A DNA stretch of 7,681 bases from Bacteroidales bacterium (GCA_031285575.1 JAITVX010000251.1:1-7681), one strand, 5' to 3'; counted from the first letter of the stretch, positions 1 through 5,548 are shown. The notes: generated from the sequence alone by a model not told the origin. Numbers and translations are program-made.

Positions 1-369
1 GCTGTTCCCTACAATTTGCGCCAGGTGCGTGCTTTTGCCCCCGGGCGCGGCGCACAGGTCGAGCACGCGCAGGTTGCCTCTGCCGCCGGCAAAATGCCTC
101 ACCGCCCGCTCAATAAACATGCTCGAAGCCTCCTGCGGATAGTAGGCTCCGGCATGGAACAGGGGGTCGAGCGTAAACAGCGGCCTCTTTCCGGCATACC
201 ACCCGTTGCCGGCCCACGGCACAGGCTCGCACCCGGTGGGAACGGCATTCCACTTCAGCGCATTGGTTCTGAAACTTGCCGGCGCAGCGCTGTCGAGCGA
301 CGCCGTAAGGGCACCGGCATCGATATATTTCTGCGTTTTTATCCTTTCCAAAAACTTTTCGGGAAACAT
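1..369 (-). CDS. NOL1/NOP2/Sun-family rRNA m5C methyltransferase, N-terminal part (cut by window edge)
   Basis: Reading the minus strand from the ATG at 369-367 gives 123 codons open to the window edge, so the C-terminal part is missing. The family uses S-adenosylmethionine to methylate C5 of cytosine in ribosomal RNA, in the cytoplasm. The translation begins MFPEKFLERIK and has the family's pre-catalytic motif YYPQEASSM at residues 76-84. SAM-binding motif I, VLDLCAAPGGKSTHLA, is at 103-118. The two catalytic cysteines (motifs IV and VI) would lie beyond the edge and cannot be checked. The early start and the short N-terminal segment before motif I resemble the RsmF/YebU branch more than RsmB, which carries a NusB-like extension; this branch call is inference. 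The start follows an A/T-rich leader, as is usual in Bacteroidota. No gene lies immediately upstream, so it appears to be the first gene of a leftward transcript. The family is very sure; the rRNA target is not known. Confidence 0.93.
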   Translation of the reverse strand, partial: MFPEKFLERIKTQKYIDAGALTASLDSAAPASFRTNALKWNAVPTGCEPVPWAGNGWYAGKRPLFTLDPLFHAGAYYPQEASSMFIERAVRHFAGGRGNLRVLDLCAAPGGKSTHLAQIVGNS

Positions 370-453
370 TTTTTTAAATTATCGGTTATCAACTGTAAAT
401 TTCTTCGGAAAATAGAACTTCAACATACTGCAGGTCTTTGAGATTTTCTTTTC

Positions 454-530
454 CGTCATTGCGAACGGAGTGAAGCAATCCATACATGATATGCCAATGG
501 ATTGCTTCAGGCTTTGCCTTCGCAATGACG
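454..530 (-). repeat. REP-like palindromic repeat, copy 1
   Basis: A 77-bp imperfect palindrome. The outer arms are exact over 12 bp: CGTCATTGCGAA at 454-465 and TTCGCAATGACG at 519-530. The inner arms are also exact over 12 bp: GAAGCAATCCAT at 472-483 and ATGGATTGCTTC at 497-508. The joints between the arms differ (cggagt on the left, aggctttgcc on the right), which gives the element a direction. Its reverse complement matches copy 3 at 2191-2267, so it is called minus here. Similar CATTGCGA...GAAGCAATCC palindromes are, from memory, widespread non-coding repeats in bacterial genomes. Confidence 0.88.
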
Positions 531-646
531 ATGCTGGATACTGCGTTTGAAATAACATACTGTATATTTTCAGAAGAAGCCTGGTAAATTTCCGTTAAAA
601 CGTGCAATGTACAACAAAAAACCGGTAATATTGCGAACTCTTTTCA

Positions 647-714
647 CGTAATTGCGAACGCAGTGAAGCAATCTACTGCACAACGCATGGATTGCTTCGT
701 ACCCCGCAATGACG
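647..714 (-). repeat. REP-like palindromic repeat, copy 2
   Basis: A 68-bp divergent copy. The left end CGTAATTGCGAA (647-658) and right end CGCAATGACG (705-714) match copy 1 with small changes. The internal arms GAAGCAATC and ATGGATTGCTTC are also present. The left joint (cgcagt) resembles the left joint of copy 1, so the orientation is the same. The right joint is replaced by gtacc. A further ATTGCGAAC sits at 630-638, exactly 21 bp before the one at 651-659, so the left end seems partly duplicated. Confidence 0.82.
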
Positions 715-787
715 GCGTTGCTGATTATGAACAAAACGACAAAAAAATATTTTCAAAACGAATTAACAAAATTTAACTGAAAAAAGT

Positions 788-817
788 TTTGAAATTAAAA
801 AACAAGCTATATATTTG
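788..817 (+). promoter_or_regulatory. Bacteroidetes-type promoter (-33/-7)
   Basis: The -7 box TATATTTG at 810-817 matches the Bacteroidetes consensus TAnnTTTG exactly. A TTTG at 788-791 serves as the -33 box, 18 nt upstream of it, which is at the short end of the usual spacing. Transcription would start near 824 and run rightward into the inverted-repeat element at 841-928 and the 21-bp array. The first credible gene on this strand begins only at 1391, so either a long leader or a non-coding RNA is produced. Confidence 0.6.
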
Positions 818-840
818 TTCAAGGTATAAATGCTCTAAAT

Positions 841-928
841 CCGGTGACAATGATACATCACGCAAATATACAAACGAGTATTTCTATTAAGGCTTTTTCA
901 CACGTTATGTGTGATGTATATTCACCGG
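841..928 (+). repeat. 88-bp imperfect inverted-repeat element with a nested hairpin
   Basis: The ends CCGGTGA (841-847) and TCACCGG (922-928) are complementary. So are the inner arms ATACATCAC (853-861) and GTGATGTAT (911-919), with a small asymmetric bulge between the two pairs. Inside lies a second hairpin, TCACAC-GTTAT-GTGTGA (898-914), which uses part of the same right arm, so the two folds exclude each other. The element starts about 17 nt after the predicted transcription start. It may be a structured leader or a remnant of a small inverted-repeat mobile element. Confidence 0.6.
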
Positions 929-979
929 TGATTGACGTTAAACTTTTTCATATTCTAATATTTTATTTGTTTAATGGAT

Positions 980-1006
980 TAACTCCGTCATTACGTGGCG
1001 GAGTTA
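980..1006. repeat. Hairpin at the left edge of the 21-bp array
   Basis: TAACTCCG at 980-987 pairs with CGGAGTTA at 999-1006 across an 11-nt loop. The left arm belongs to ATTAACTCCGTC (978-989), the exact reverse complement of the array segment at 1123-1134, so the array begins with one inverted unit. The loop side includes CGTCATTACG (986-995), which differs by one base from the REP-like terminus CGTCATTGCG. Confidence 0.65.
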
Positions 1007-1207
1007 TTTTCTTTACCAGCGGAGCTAACTCAACCGCTGGCGGAACTAATCCATTCACCGGCGGGGTTAATTCAACCGCCGACAGAGTTAATTCATTCAC
1101 CGGCGGAGCTAATTCAGCCACTGACGGAGTTAATTCATTCACCAACGGAGCTAATTCAACTGCTGACGGAACCAATTTATTCGCCGGCGGAACCAATTCA
1201 TTCATAA
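998..1207 (+). repeat. 21-bp tandem array, ten units, with alternating unit types
   Basis: Ten consecutive 21-bp units share the frame (g/a)cggagytaattca. The first is divergent and the last ends in a changed tail. Two variants alternate. One ends in caaccgcyg-like sequence (units starting 1019, 1061, 1103, 1145). The other ends in attcaccg-like sequence (1040, 1082, 1124, 1166 and the last, 1187). This makes a 42-bp higher-order period. Because 21 is a multiple of three and the units lack stops, all frames tend to stay open on both strands, giving seven-residue peptide repeats. There is no spacer/repeat distinction, so it is not a CRISPR array. Confidence 0.9.
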
Positions 1208-1223
1208 AAGTCCACGAACCCTT

Positions 1224-1300
1224 TGCCGCCACTGACACCTTTCTGAAGCACGATTCCCCCGCTTCAGTGTCCCTATACTCCGTTTCTCTTAGTGGCGGCA
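1224..1300. repeat. 77-bp inverted-repeat element
   Basis: Perfect 10-bp ends TGCCGCCACT (1224-1233) and AGTGGCGGCA (1291-1300) enclose an inner stem CTGAAGC (1243-1249) with GCTTCAG (1261-1267). The inner stem is flanked by GACA (1234-1237) and TGTC (1268-1271). It lies 16 bp after the 21-bp array and has no T-tract, so it does not look like a simple terminator. It could be another small palindromic repeat or the 3' structure of a transcript from the promoter at 788-817. Confidence 0.6.
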
Positions 1301-1390
1301 TTTTCAATAGGCATGCACACGGTTATGCCAGCCGGGCAGCAGCATGCCAGCCATTAACAACTAATTATTAACCAATAGCAAACACCCCAA

Positions 1391-2050
1391 ATGAACGACT
1401 ACATTCCCAACAGCGACAGCGCATTCGACACCTGGCAGGGCTCGCTCTTTACTATGGTGCAGACAAACCTCCAGAAATGGAACATACCCGAAGCCGACTT
1501 TTCAGTCATTAAAACGCTTCGCGACTGGTGGACATCAACCTACGCCGCTGCAAGCAACCGCCACAACCGCACCGAAGCGCAAACGGTGGCGAAAAACAAT
1601 GCACGCTCGGCATACAAGAAGGAGATACGCATGTTCGTAAAGCGCCACCTGGCGTTCAACGCCGCCGTTGGCGACAGCGAACGCGACGCAATGGGCCTCA
1701 CCATACCGTCGGGCACACGCACGCAGCCACAGGCGCCGTCAACATTTCCGATAGTCGATATAGACTTCTCAACACGCATGCGCCACATACTGAAGTTCCG
1801 CGACAGCGAAGCCACCGGACGCGCAAAGCCCGACAAGGTGCACGGATGCGAAATATGGACCAAAACAGGCGGACAGCCGCCCGTAAACGAATCGGAACTG
1901 ACGTACCTCGGCACCGACACCAAATCGCCCCACACCATAGACTACCGCGGCGACCAGCAGGGAACCGTAGCCCACTACTGGCTGCGCTGGGTGAACGCAC
2001 GCGGAGAGCACGGCCCATGGAGCGCTCCGGCAAGCGCAATAATAGCCTGA
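1391..2050 (+). CDS. Conserved protein of unknown function with fibronectin-III-like C-terminal region
   Basis: The frame encodes 219 residues, starting MNDYIPNSDSAFDTWQ. There is no signal peptide and no membrane segment, so a cytoplasmic or non-classically exported protein is likely. Residues 1-115 look helical and rich in Trp, Asn and Arg (DTWQ 13-16, LRDWW 43-47, an SNRHNRTEAQ stretch at 56-65). Residues 120-219 look like a beta-sandwich: YWLRWVNARGEHGPWS at 196-211 has the pattern of the final strands of a fibronectin type III domain. From memory, proteins of this size and layout occur in several Bacteroidota as hypothetical proteins; no function is known to me and I assign none. The ATG at 1391 is the natural start, following an A/T-rich spacer without a clear Shine-Dalgarno. 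The gene stands alone, with repeats on both sides. The coding call is strong; the function is unknown. Confidence 0.85.
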   Translation: MNDYIPNSDSAFDTWQGSLFTMVQTNLQKWNIPEADFSVIKTLRDWWTSTYAAASNRHNRTEAQTVAKNNARSAYKKEIRMFVKRHLAFNAAVGDSERDAMGLTIPSGTRTQPQAPSTFPIVDIDFSTRMRHILKFRDSEATGRAKPDKVHGCEIWTKTGGQPPVNESELTYLGTDTKSPHTIDYRGDQQGTVAHYWLRWVNARGEHGPWSAPASAIIA

Positions 2051-2056
2051 CGGATA

Positions 2057-2075
2057 TTCCGGCAACAGGCCGGAA
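2057..2075 (+). terminator. Hairpin just after the unknown gene, possible terminator
   Basis: TTCCGGC (2057-2063) and GCCGGAA (2069-2075) form a perfect 7-bp stem with a 5-nt loop, starting 7 nt after the stop codon at 2050. No T-run follows, so intrinsic termination is not certain. It may instead protect the mRNA 3' end. Confidence 0.4.
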
Positions 2076-2190
2076 ACCCCGAAGTGCAGGCCTGACCGCC
2101 ATTTTGCACTGCCAAACCAATAAACTGCCAAACAGAAACAGACCCGTCGGGAAAACATGCATTATATTATTTCAAATGAAGCATTCAAAA

Positions 2191-2267
2191 CATCATTGCG
2201 AAGGCAAAGCCTGAAGCAGGCTGCCGGCGCGCCATGTATGGATTGCTTCACTCAGTTCGCAATGACG
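2191..2267 (+). repeat. REP-like palindromic repeat, copy 3
   Basis: A 77-bp copy with ends CATCATTGCGAA (2191-2202) and TTCGCAATGACG (2256-2267). The joint ggcaaagcct (2203-2212) is the reverse complement of the right joint of copy 1, and tgtatggattgcttcact matches the reverse complement of copy 1's left half, so the orientation is opposite. The tip differs: a G/C-rich segment around 2218-2233 replaces the usual CAATCCAT arm, so the inner stem is reduced to GAAGCA/TGCTTC. Confidence 0.85.
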
Positions 2268-2318
2268 AACATGAAGTTTGCAACAACGGAAAAAGAGTTC
2301 GCAATGACGGAAAGGAAG
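2256..2318 (+). repeat. Tandem copies of the REP-like terminus at a 21-bp step
   Basis: TTCGCAATGACG at 2256 is followed by a degraded TTTGCAACAACGG at 2277 and a clean TTCGCAATGACGG at 2298, spaced exactly 21 bp apart. The second and third lack a matching opposite arm, so they are orphan ends duplicated beside copy 3. They lie in the 309-bp gap before the GH20 gene, which holds nothing else I can support apart from the hairpin at 2057 and copy 3. Confidence 0.7.
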
Positions 2319-2359
2319 AAATATAACCGTAATTTATAATATTTAATTAATTAACTGCT

Positions 2360-4474
2360 ATGAAAAACCTCGTTTTTGCTGCAATGCTGACAGTTGCTGC
2401 ATCGTGCACCGGCCCGCAGCCGCCAATAAACCTCATTCCCAAACCCGTGTCGGTAACCGCCGCCGGCGGCTACTCTACCGCCGACACCGGCAGCATAACC
2501 CGCAGCCAGCCCGACGCACCCATGCCGCCCGAAGCCTACCGGCTAACGGTTGACAAAAACGGAATAACCGTAAAAGCCTCCGGCGAAGCAGGATACTTCT
2601 ACGCCCTGCAAACGCTTAAACAGCTGCAGACAGACCGCGGAGTGCCGCACGTCGATATTGCCGACGAACCACGCTTTGCATACCGCGGCCTTATGCTCGA
2701 CGTGTCGCGCCACTTCTTCCCGAAAGAATTTATACTGAAGCTGCTCGACGAAATGTCGTACTACAAGCTCAACCGCCTCCACCTCCACCTCACCGACGGC
2801 GGCGGCTGGCGCGTGCAGATAGACAAATACCCCGAACTAACCCGCCTTGCCTCCTACCGCACCGACGCCGCCTGGGGCGCCGGCTACGGACGCGGCAACC
2901 GCTTCCTGCCCGAAGGCACCGAAGGAGCATACGGCGGATACTACACGAAAGACGACATACGCCAGATAGTAGCCCATGCCGCACAGAGGCACATAACCGT
3001 AATACCCGAAATAGAGATGCCCGGCCACTCGTCGGAAGTATTCGCAGCCTACCCCGAGCTGTGCTGCGCAGGCGAAGCATACCAGGGCGGCGACTTCTGC
3101 ATAGGCAACCCAAAAACGATACCCTTCCTGCAGGACGTAATTACCGAAATAATGGAACTCTTCCCCTCCGAATACATACACGTTGGCGGCGACGAAGCCA
3201 GCAAGCGCCACTGGCGCACATGCCCCAAGTGCCAGAGCCTCATGCGCCGCGAGAACCTTAAAAACGTAGATGAGCTCCAGAGCTACCTCATACACCGCAT
3301 GGACGAATTTATACACTCGCGCGGACGCAAGCTCCTCGGCTGGGACGAAATACTGCAGGGCGGCCTTGCACCCGAAGCAACCGTAATGTCGTGGCGCAGC
3401 ACCGAAGGAGGCATAGAAGCCGCCCGCATGGGGCACGACGTGGTGATGACACCCGTAAGCCACCTCTACTTCGACTACTACCAGGCCGACCCCAACACAC
3501 AGCCCCCCGCAATAGGCGGATACGTGTCGCCACGCCGCGTATATGGCTTCAACCCCGTGCCCGTTGACTCGCTTACGCCCGAACAGCACAAACACATACT
3601 CGGCGTGCAGGCCAACCTGTGGACCGAGTTCGTTCCCGACGAAAAACACGCCGAATACATGCTCTTCCCCCGCGCCCTGGCGCTGGCCGAAATAGCCTGG
3701 ACGCCGCAGCAGCAGCGCAGCTGGCTCGACTTCAAGCCCCGCATGAACGCCCACATAGCCGGCCTGCAGAGCCGCGGCATAAACGCCTTCACGCTGTCCG
3801 ACGAAATCGACATATCGACAAAAGTAGATACCGTTAACAAACTGATAGAAGTAACGCTCGACGCCGAGAAACACCCCGCCGAAATACGCTACACCACCGA
3901 CGGCAGCACGCCAACCGCATCGTCAACCCTCTACGACGGCAAGCCAATAACCGTAACCGACTCGGTAAGCATAGCCGCCGCCATCTTCCGCAACGGAGCG
4001 CCCCAGAAAACATACTACGGAAAGGTTGACTACCACCGCGGCATCAACAAGCCCATACGCTACAACAGCACCTATTCTCCGCGCTACACCGCCGGCGGAA
4101 CAAACGCGCTGCTGAACGGATACCGCGGCGGCATAACCTACCTCGACGGCCTGTGGCAGGGATGCGAAAACACCCTCGACTGCGTGATTGACATGGGCGA
4201 AGTAACCGACATCCACGAAGTATCGGCACGCTTCATGCAGCTCATTGGCCCGCAGGTGTTCCAGCCCGGCAGCGTAGAACTGCTCACCTCCGACGACGGC
4301 GTTACCTTCACCCCCCGCGGAACCATACCCACAACAGTAGCCTCCGACGACCCCAAACTCTCATTCCAGGAATATGCCTTCTACGGCAACTGGCGAGGGC
4401 GCTACATACAGCTTAAAGCCAACGAAACAAACGGCGGCAACTTCATCTTCACCGACGAAATTGTGATATGGTAG
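2360..4474 (+). CDS. GH20 exo-beta-N-acetylhexosaminidase lipoprotein
   Basis: The enzyme removes terminal beta-linked N-acetylglucosamine or N-acetylgalactosamine from glycans by substrate-assisted catalysis. The 704-residue protein opens with a lipoprotein signal ending AAS-C16. No acidic residues follow the cysteine (CTGPQPP), which argues for the periplasm rather than surface export. Domains in order: GH20b-like (about 22-100), the GH20 catalytic barrel (about 106-455), a CHB_HEX_C-like segment (about 485-555, with YTTDGSTPT at 511-519) and a discoidin/F5-8-like end (about 575-704). Visible catalytic features are DVSRHFF 114-120, HLHLTDGGGW 141-150, the Asp278-Glu279 pair in HVGGDEA, GWDE 327-330, Trp345, YFDYY 370-374 and Trp421 in NLWTE. 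Length and order are normal for Bacteroidota. The neighbours are not SusCD or sulfatase genes, so it is not visibly in a polysaccharide-utilisation locus. By hand count, 33 of 44 isoleucine codons are ATA despite the high G+C content. The start is preceded by an A/T-rich leader. The family call is very sure; the natural substrate is open. Confidence 0.96.
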   Translation: MKNLVFAAMLTVAASCTGPQPPINLIPKPVSVTAAGGYSTADTGSITRSQPDAPMPPEAYRLTVDKNGITVKASGEAGYFYALQTLKQLQTDRGVPHVDIADEPRFAYRGLMLDVSRHFFPKEFILKLLDEMSYYKLNRLHLHLTDGGGWRVQIDKYPELTRLASYRTDAAWGAGYGRGNRFLPEGTEGAYGGYYTKDDIRQIVAHAAQRHITVIPEIEMPGHSSEVFAAYPELCCAGEAYQGGDFCIGNPKTIPFLQDVITEIMELFPSEYIHVGGDEASKRHWRTCPKCQSLMRRENLKNVDELQSYLIHRMDEFIHSRGRKLLGWDEILQGGLAPEATVMSWRSTEGGIEAARMGHDVVMTPVSHLYFDYYQADPNTQPPAIGGYVSPRRVYGFNPVPVDSLTPEQHKHILGVQANLWTEFVPDEKHAEYMLFPRALALAEIAWTPQQQRSWLDFKPRMNAHIAGLQSRGINAFTLSDEIDISTKVDTVNKLIEVTLDAEKHPAEIRYTTDGSTPTASSTLYDGKPITVTDSVSIAAAIFRNGAPQKTYYGKVDYHRGINKPIRYNSTYSPRYTAGGTNALLNGYRGGITYLDGLWQGCENTLDCVIDMGEVTDIHEVSARFMQLIGPQVFQPGSVELLTSDDGVTFTPRGTIPTTVASDDPKLSFQEYAFYGNWRGRYIQLKANETNGGNFIFTDEIVIW

Positions 4475-4520
4475 CAACGAAGCAACCCGCAACCGCAACC
4501 CTTAAAACCGGTATATATTA

Positions 4521-4536
4521 TGTTAAATAATTAACA
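4521..4536. promoter_or_regulatory. Candidate Rex (NADH/NAD+-sensing repressor) operator
   Basis: TGTTAA-ATAA-TTAACA is a perfect inverted repeat matching 16 of the 18 positions of the clostridial-type Rex consensus TTGTTAANNNNTTAACAA; only the two outermost bases differ. It lies 28 bp upstream of the predicted -7 box of the DRTGG/hydrogenase operon. Two further symmetric motifs follow: AACAGCGCTGTT (4533-4544) and TGTTT-TTT-AAACA (4541-4553). The latter falls on the -33 region. Rex commonly represses hydrogenase and fermentation genes until NADH is high, which fits the genes downstream. That Rex binds here is inference. Confidence 0.55.
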
Positions 4537-4540
4537 GCGC

Positions 4541-4571
4541 TGTTTTTTAAACATAAAAAAACCTATATTTG
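4541..4571 (+). promoter_or_regulatory. Bacteroidetes-type promoter for the DRTGG/hydrogenase operon
   Basis: TATATTTG at 4564-4571 matches the -7 consensus TAnnTTTG exactly. The -33 region (4541-4548) is T-rich but lacks a clean TTTG. It coincides with a symmetric motif, so a repressor bound there would block polymerase. Transcription would begin near 4578, leaving a leader of about 113 nt before the ATG at 4691. Confidence 0.55.
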
Positions 4572-4588
4572 ACCTCTGATTTTTCAGC

Positions 4589-4643
4589 CGGTTTATCTGC
4601 ACGCCAATAAACGGGAACATGTTCCTGCTGTGAGGATAAACCG
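4589..4643 (+). promoter_or_regulatory. Long stem-loop in the predicted 5' leader (possible cis-regulatory RNA or operator)
   Basis: CGGTTTATC (4589-4597) pairs perfectly with GATAAACCG (4635-4643). The helix can continue through a T/G wobble and one G/A mismatch to CAC (4600-4602) with GTG (4630-4632). Nested inside is the 12-bp palindrome GGAACATGTTCC (4614-4625), able to form its own small hairpin. The structure starts about 11 nt after the predicted transcription start and ends 47 nt before the first gene. I do not recognise it as a known riboswitch class. It could also act as a DNA operator. Confidence 0.55.
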
Positions 4644-4690
4644 TCTGTTTTCAGTAAACATAAGTGGTTACGGTTTTATATCTTTTCATT

Positions 4691-5035
4691 ATGAAGTTAA
4701 AAAAAGTTGTTGAACTGCTGAACGCAAAAGTAATTACCGGCGGCAACCGGCTTGAAGACGAAGTATCCTTCGGTTTTGCCAGCGACCTGCTGAGCGACGT
4801 GCTTACCGTTGACAGCGAAAACCTGCTGCTCATTACCGGCATGGCCAACCTGCAGGCAATACGCACGGCCGACATGGCTGAAATTTCGTGCGTTGTTTTT
4901 GTGCGCGATAAAAAAATGACACCCGAAATGGCAGAACTGGCGTCGGAAAACGGCCTCGTAACCATCGAGTCGGCCTTTTCGATGTTTCTTGCCATAGCCG
5001 CCCTGCACGACGGAGGCCTGAAGCCGGTTTATTAA
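4691..5035 (+). CDS. DRTGG-domain protein, first copy
   Basis: A 114-residue single-domain protein starting MKLKKVVELLNAKVITGG. The DRTGG domain is a small alpha/beta fold also found next to CBS domains and in phosphotransacetylase relatives, thought to bind a ligand or mediate protein contacts; its molecular role is not established. The diagnostic part here is SDLLSDVL at residues 31-38, followed by LLLITG 45-50, VVFVRDKK 68-75 and LVTIESAFSMFLA 89-101. This order matches the stand-alone DRTGG proteins encoded beside [FeFe]-hydrogenase genes in many anaerobes, as I recall. A GTG at 4664 would add nine hydrophobic residues, but the ATG at 4691 aligns with the second copy (residues 1-10 of both) and is preferred. 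It is the first gene after the promoter and leader stem-loop, 54 nt ahead of the ATPase gene. No transmembrane segment is seen. Family sure, function open. Confidence 0.88.
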   Translation: MKLKKVVELLNAKVITGGNRLEDEVSFGFASDLLSDVLTVDSENLLLITGMANLQAIRTADMAEISCVVFVRDKKMTPEMAELASENGLVTIESAFSMFLAIAALHDGGLKPVY

Positions 5036-5089
5036 TTACGAATTACGCAGCTTAAAAGTGTAATTTGCAATTTATAATTGAAAATAGAT

Positions 5090-5500
5090 ATGCTGTTTAA
5101 ATACGAAGTAGAAGGCGGAAATTTTTCCAAAGCCGGGTTTGCAAGCGGTGAGATAAAGAAGATACTGAAACAGATAAACATCGATGCAAAGATAATAAGG
5201 CGCGTTGTTGTTGCTCTGTACGAAGGAGAAGTAAACGTGGTGGCGCATGCAGTGCGCGGAACGGTTGTAGCCGATATTGACGACAAGCAGATTTACATCC
5301 GCATTGAAGACGAAGGCCCCGGTATAAAAGACATAGCGCTGGCAATGAAGGAAGGATATTCAACAGCATCGGAAAAGGTGCGCGAAATGGGGTTCGGCGC
5401 AGGCATGGGGCTGGCAAACATTAAAAAGAATGCCGACTGGCTCAACCTCTCAAGCAAAGTAGGCGAAGGCACCGTGCTGGAAATGAAAACATTTTTTTAA
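5090..5500 (+). CDS. RsbW/anti-sigma-like ATP-binding protein (GHKL/HATPase fold)
   Basis: A 136-residue protein with only the ATP-binding module of the histidine-kinase/anti-sigma group. The N-box is YEGEVNVVAHA at 44-54 with Asn49 as the Mg-ATP contact. The G1 box is DEGPGI at 74-79 and the G2 lid is GFGAGMGLANIKKNAD at 101-116. The family includes anti-sigma serine kinases such as RsbW and SpoIIAB, but no sigma factor or anti-sigma antagonist is visible here, so the partner is unknown. The ATG at 5090 is preferred over a TTG at 5078 because MLFKYEVEGGNFSKAG matches the usual N-terminus of operon-linked relatives. It sits between the first DRTGG gene (54 nt) and the hydrogenase-like gene (48 nt) on the same strand. 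A role in passing on a signal by phosphorylation or nucleotide-dependent binding is inference. Confidence 0.9.
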   Translation: MLFKYEVEGGNFSKAGFASGEIKKILKQINIDAKIIRRVVVALYEGEVNVVAHAVRGTVVADIDDKQIYIRIEDEGPGIKDIALAMKEGYSTASEKVREMGFGAGMGLANIKKNADWLNLSSKVGEGTVLEMKTFF

Positions 5501-5548
5501 TGACAGGCCCTATCCTGTTGCAGGGAGCAGGCAATTAAAGTAAGAAAT

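Larger units (their letters stand above)
370..1390. other. Repeat-rich intergenic region without a convincing gene
   Basis: About 1 kb separates the leftward methyltransferase from the rightward unknown gene at 1391. In order it holds two REP-like palindromes (454-530, 647-714), an A/T-rich stretch ending in a promoter (788-817), an imperfect inverted-repeat element (841-928), a 21-bp tandem array (998-1207), a 77-bp hairpin element (1224-1300) and a short spacer. Several open frames cross it, but their translations are those of the repeats and have no recognisable domain. The region is best read as accumulated repeats and a possible non-coding transcript. Confidence 0.7.

Noticed and set aside
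389..607. Minus-strand open frame of 72 codons
   Set aside because: Its translation is essentially REP-like copy 1 and its flanks. A palindrome translated by chance.
998..1207. CRISPR array
   Set aside because: The units are contiguous 21-bp repeats with no unique spacers, and no cas genes are nearby.
963..1307. Minus-strand open frame with a seven-residue repeat rich in Pro, Glu, Leu and Val
   Set aside because: Same array on the other strand. Not clearly better than the plus frames, and no promoter or conserved domain supports it. It remains the best alternative if the array proves to be coding.
844..1371. Plus-strand open frame of 175 codons across the 21-bp array
   Set aside because: No recognisable domain. 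The middle is the array translated and the flanks are the two inverted-repeat elements. Openness follows from a stop-free 21-bp unit.
2342..2353. TTAATTAATTAA before the GH20 start as a second Rex site
   Set aside because: It lacks the TGTT/AACA outer half-sites. Simple A/T-rich palindromes are common in leaders of these bacteria.
2837..3874. Long minus-strand open frame opposite the GH20 gene
   Set aside because: It is a shadow frame. The plus strand carries a complete GH20 with catalytic residues, and the minus translation is low-complexity.
4533..4548. Intrinsic terminator for the GH20 gene (AACAGCGCTGTT followed by Ts)
   Set aside because: The palindrome has no loop, leaving about four base pairs in RNA, and the T-run is part of another symmetric motif. 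An operator fits better.
4664..4690. GTG start extending the first DRTGG protein by nine residues
   Set aside because: The extension is not matched in the second DRTGG copy. The ATG at 4691 aligns with that copy's start.
5503..5518. ACAGG/CCTGT hairpin after the ATPase gene as a terminator
   Set aside because: Only five base pairs and no T-run, inside a tightly packed operon.
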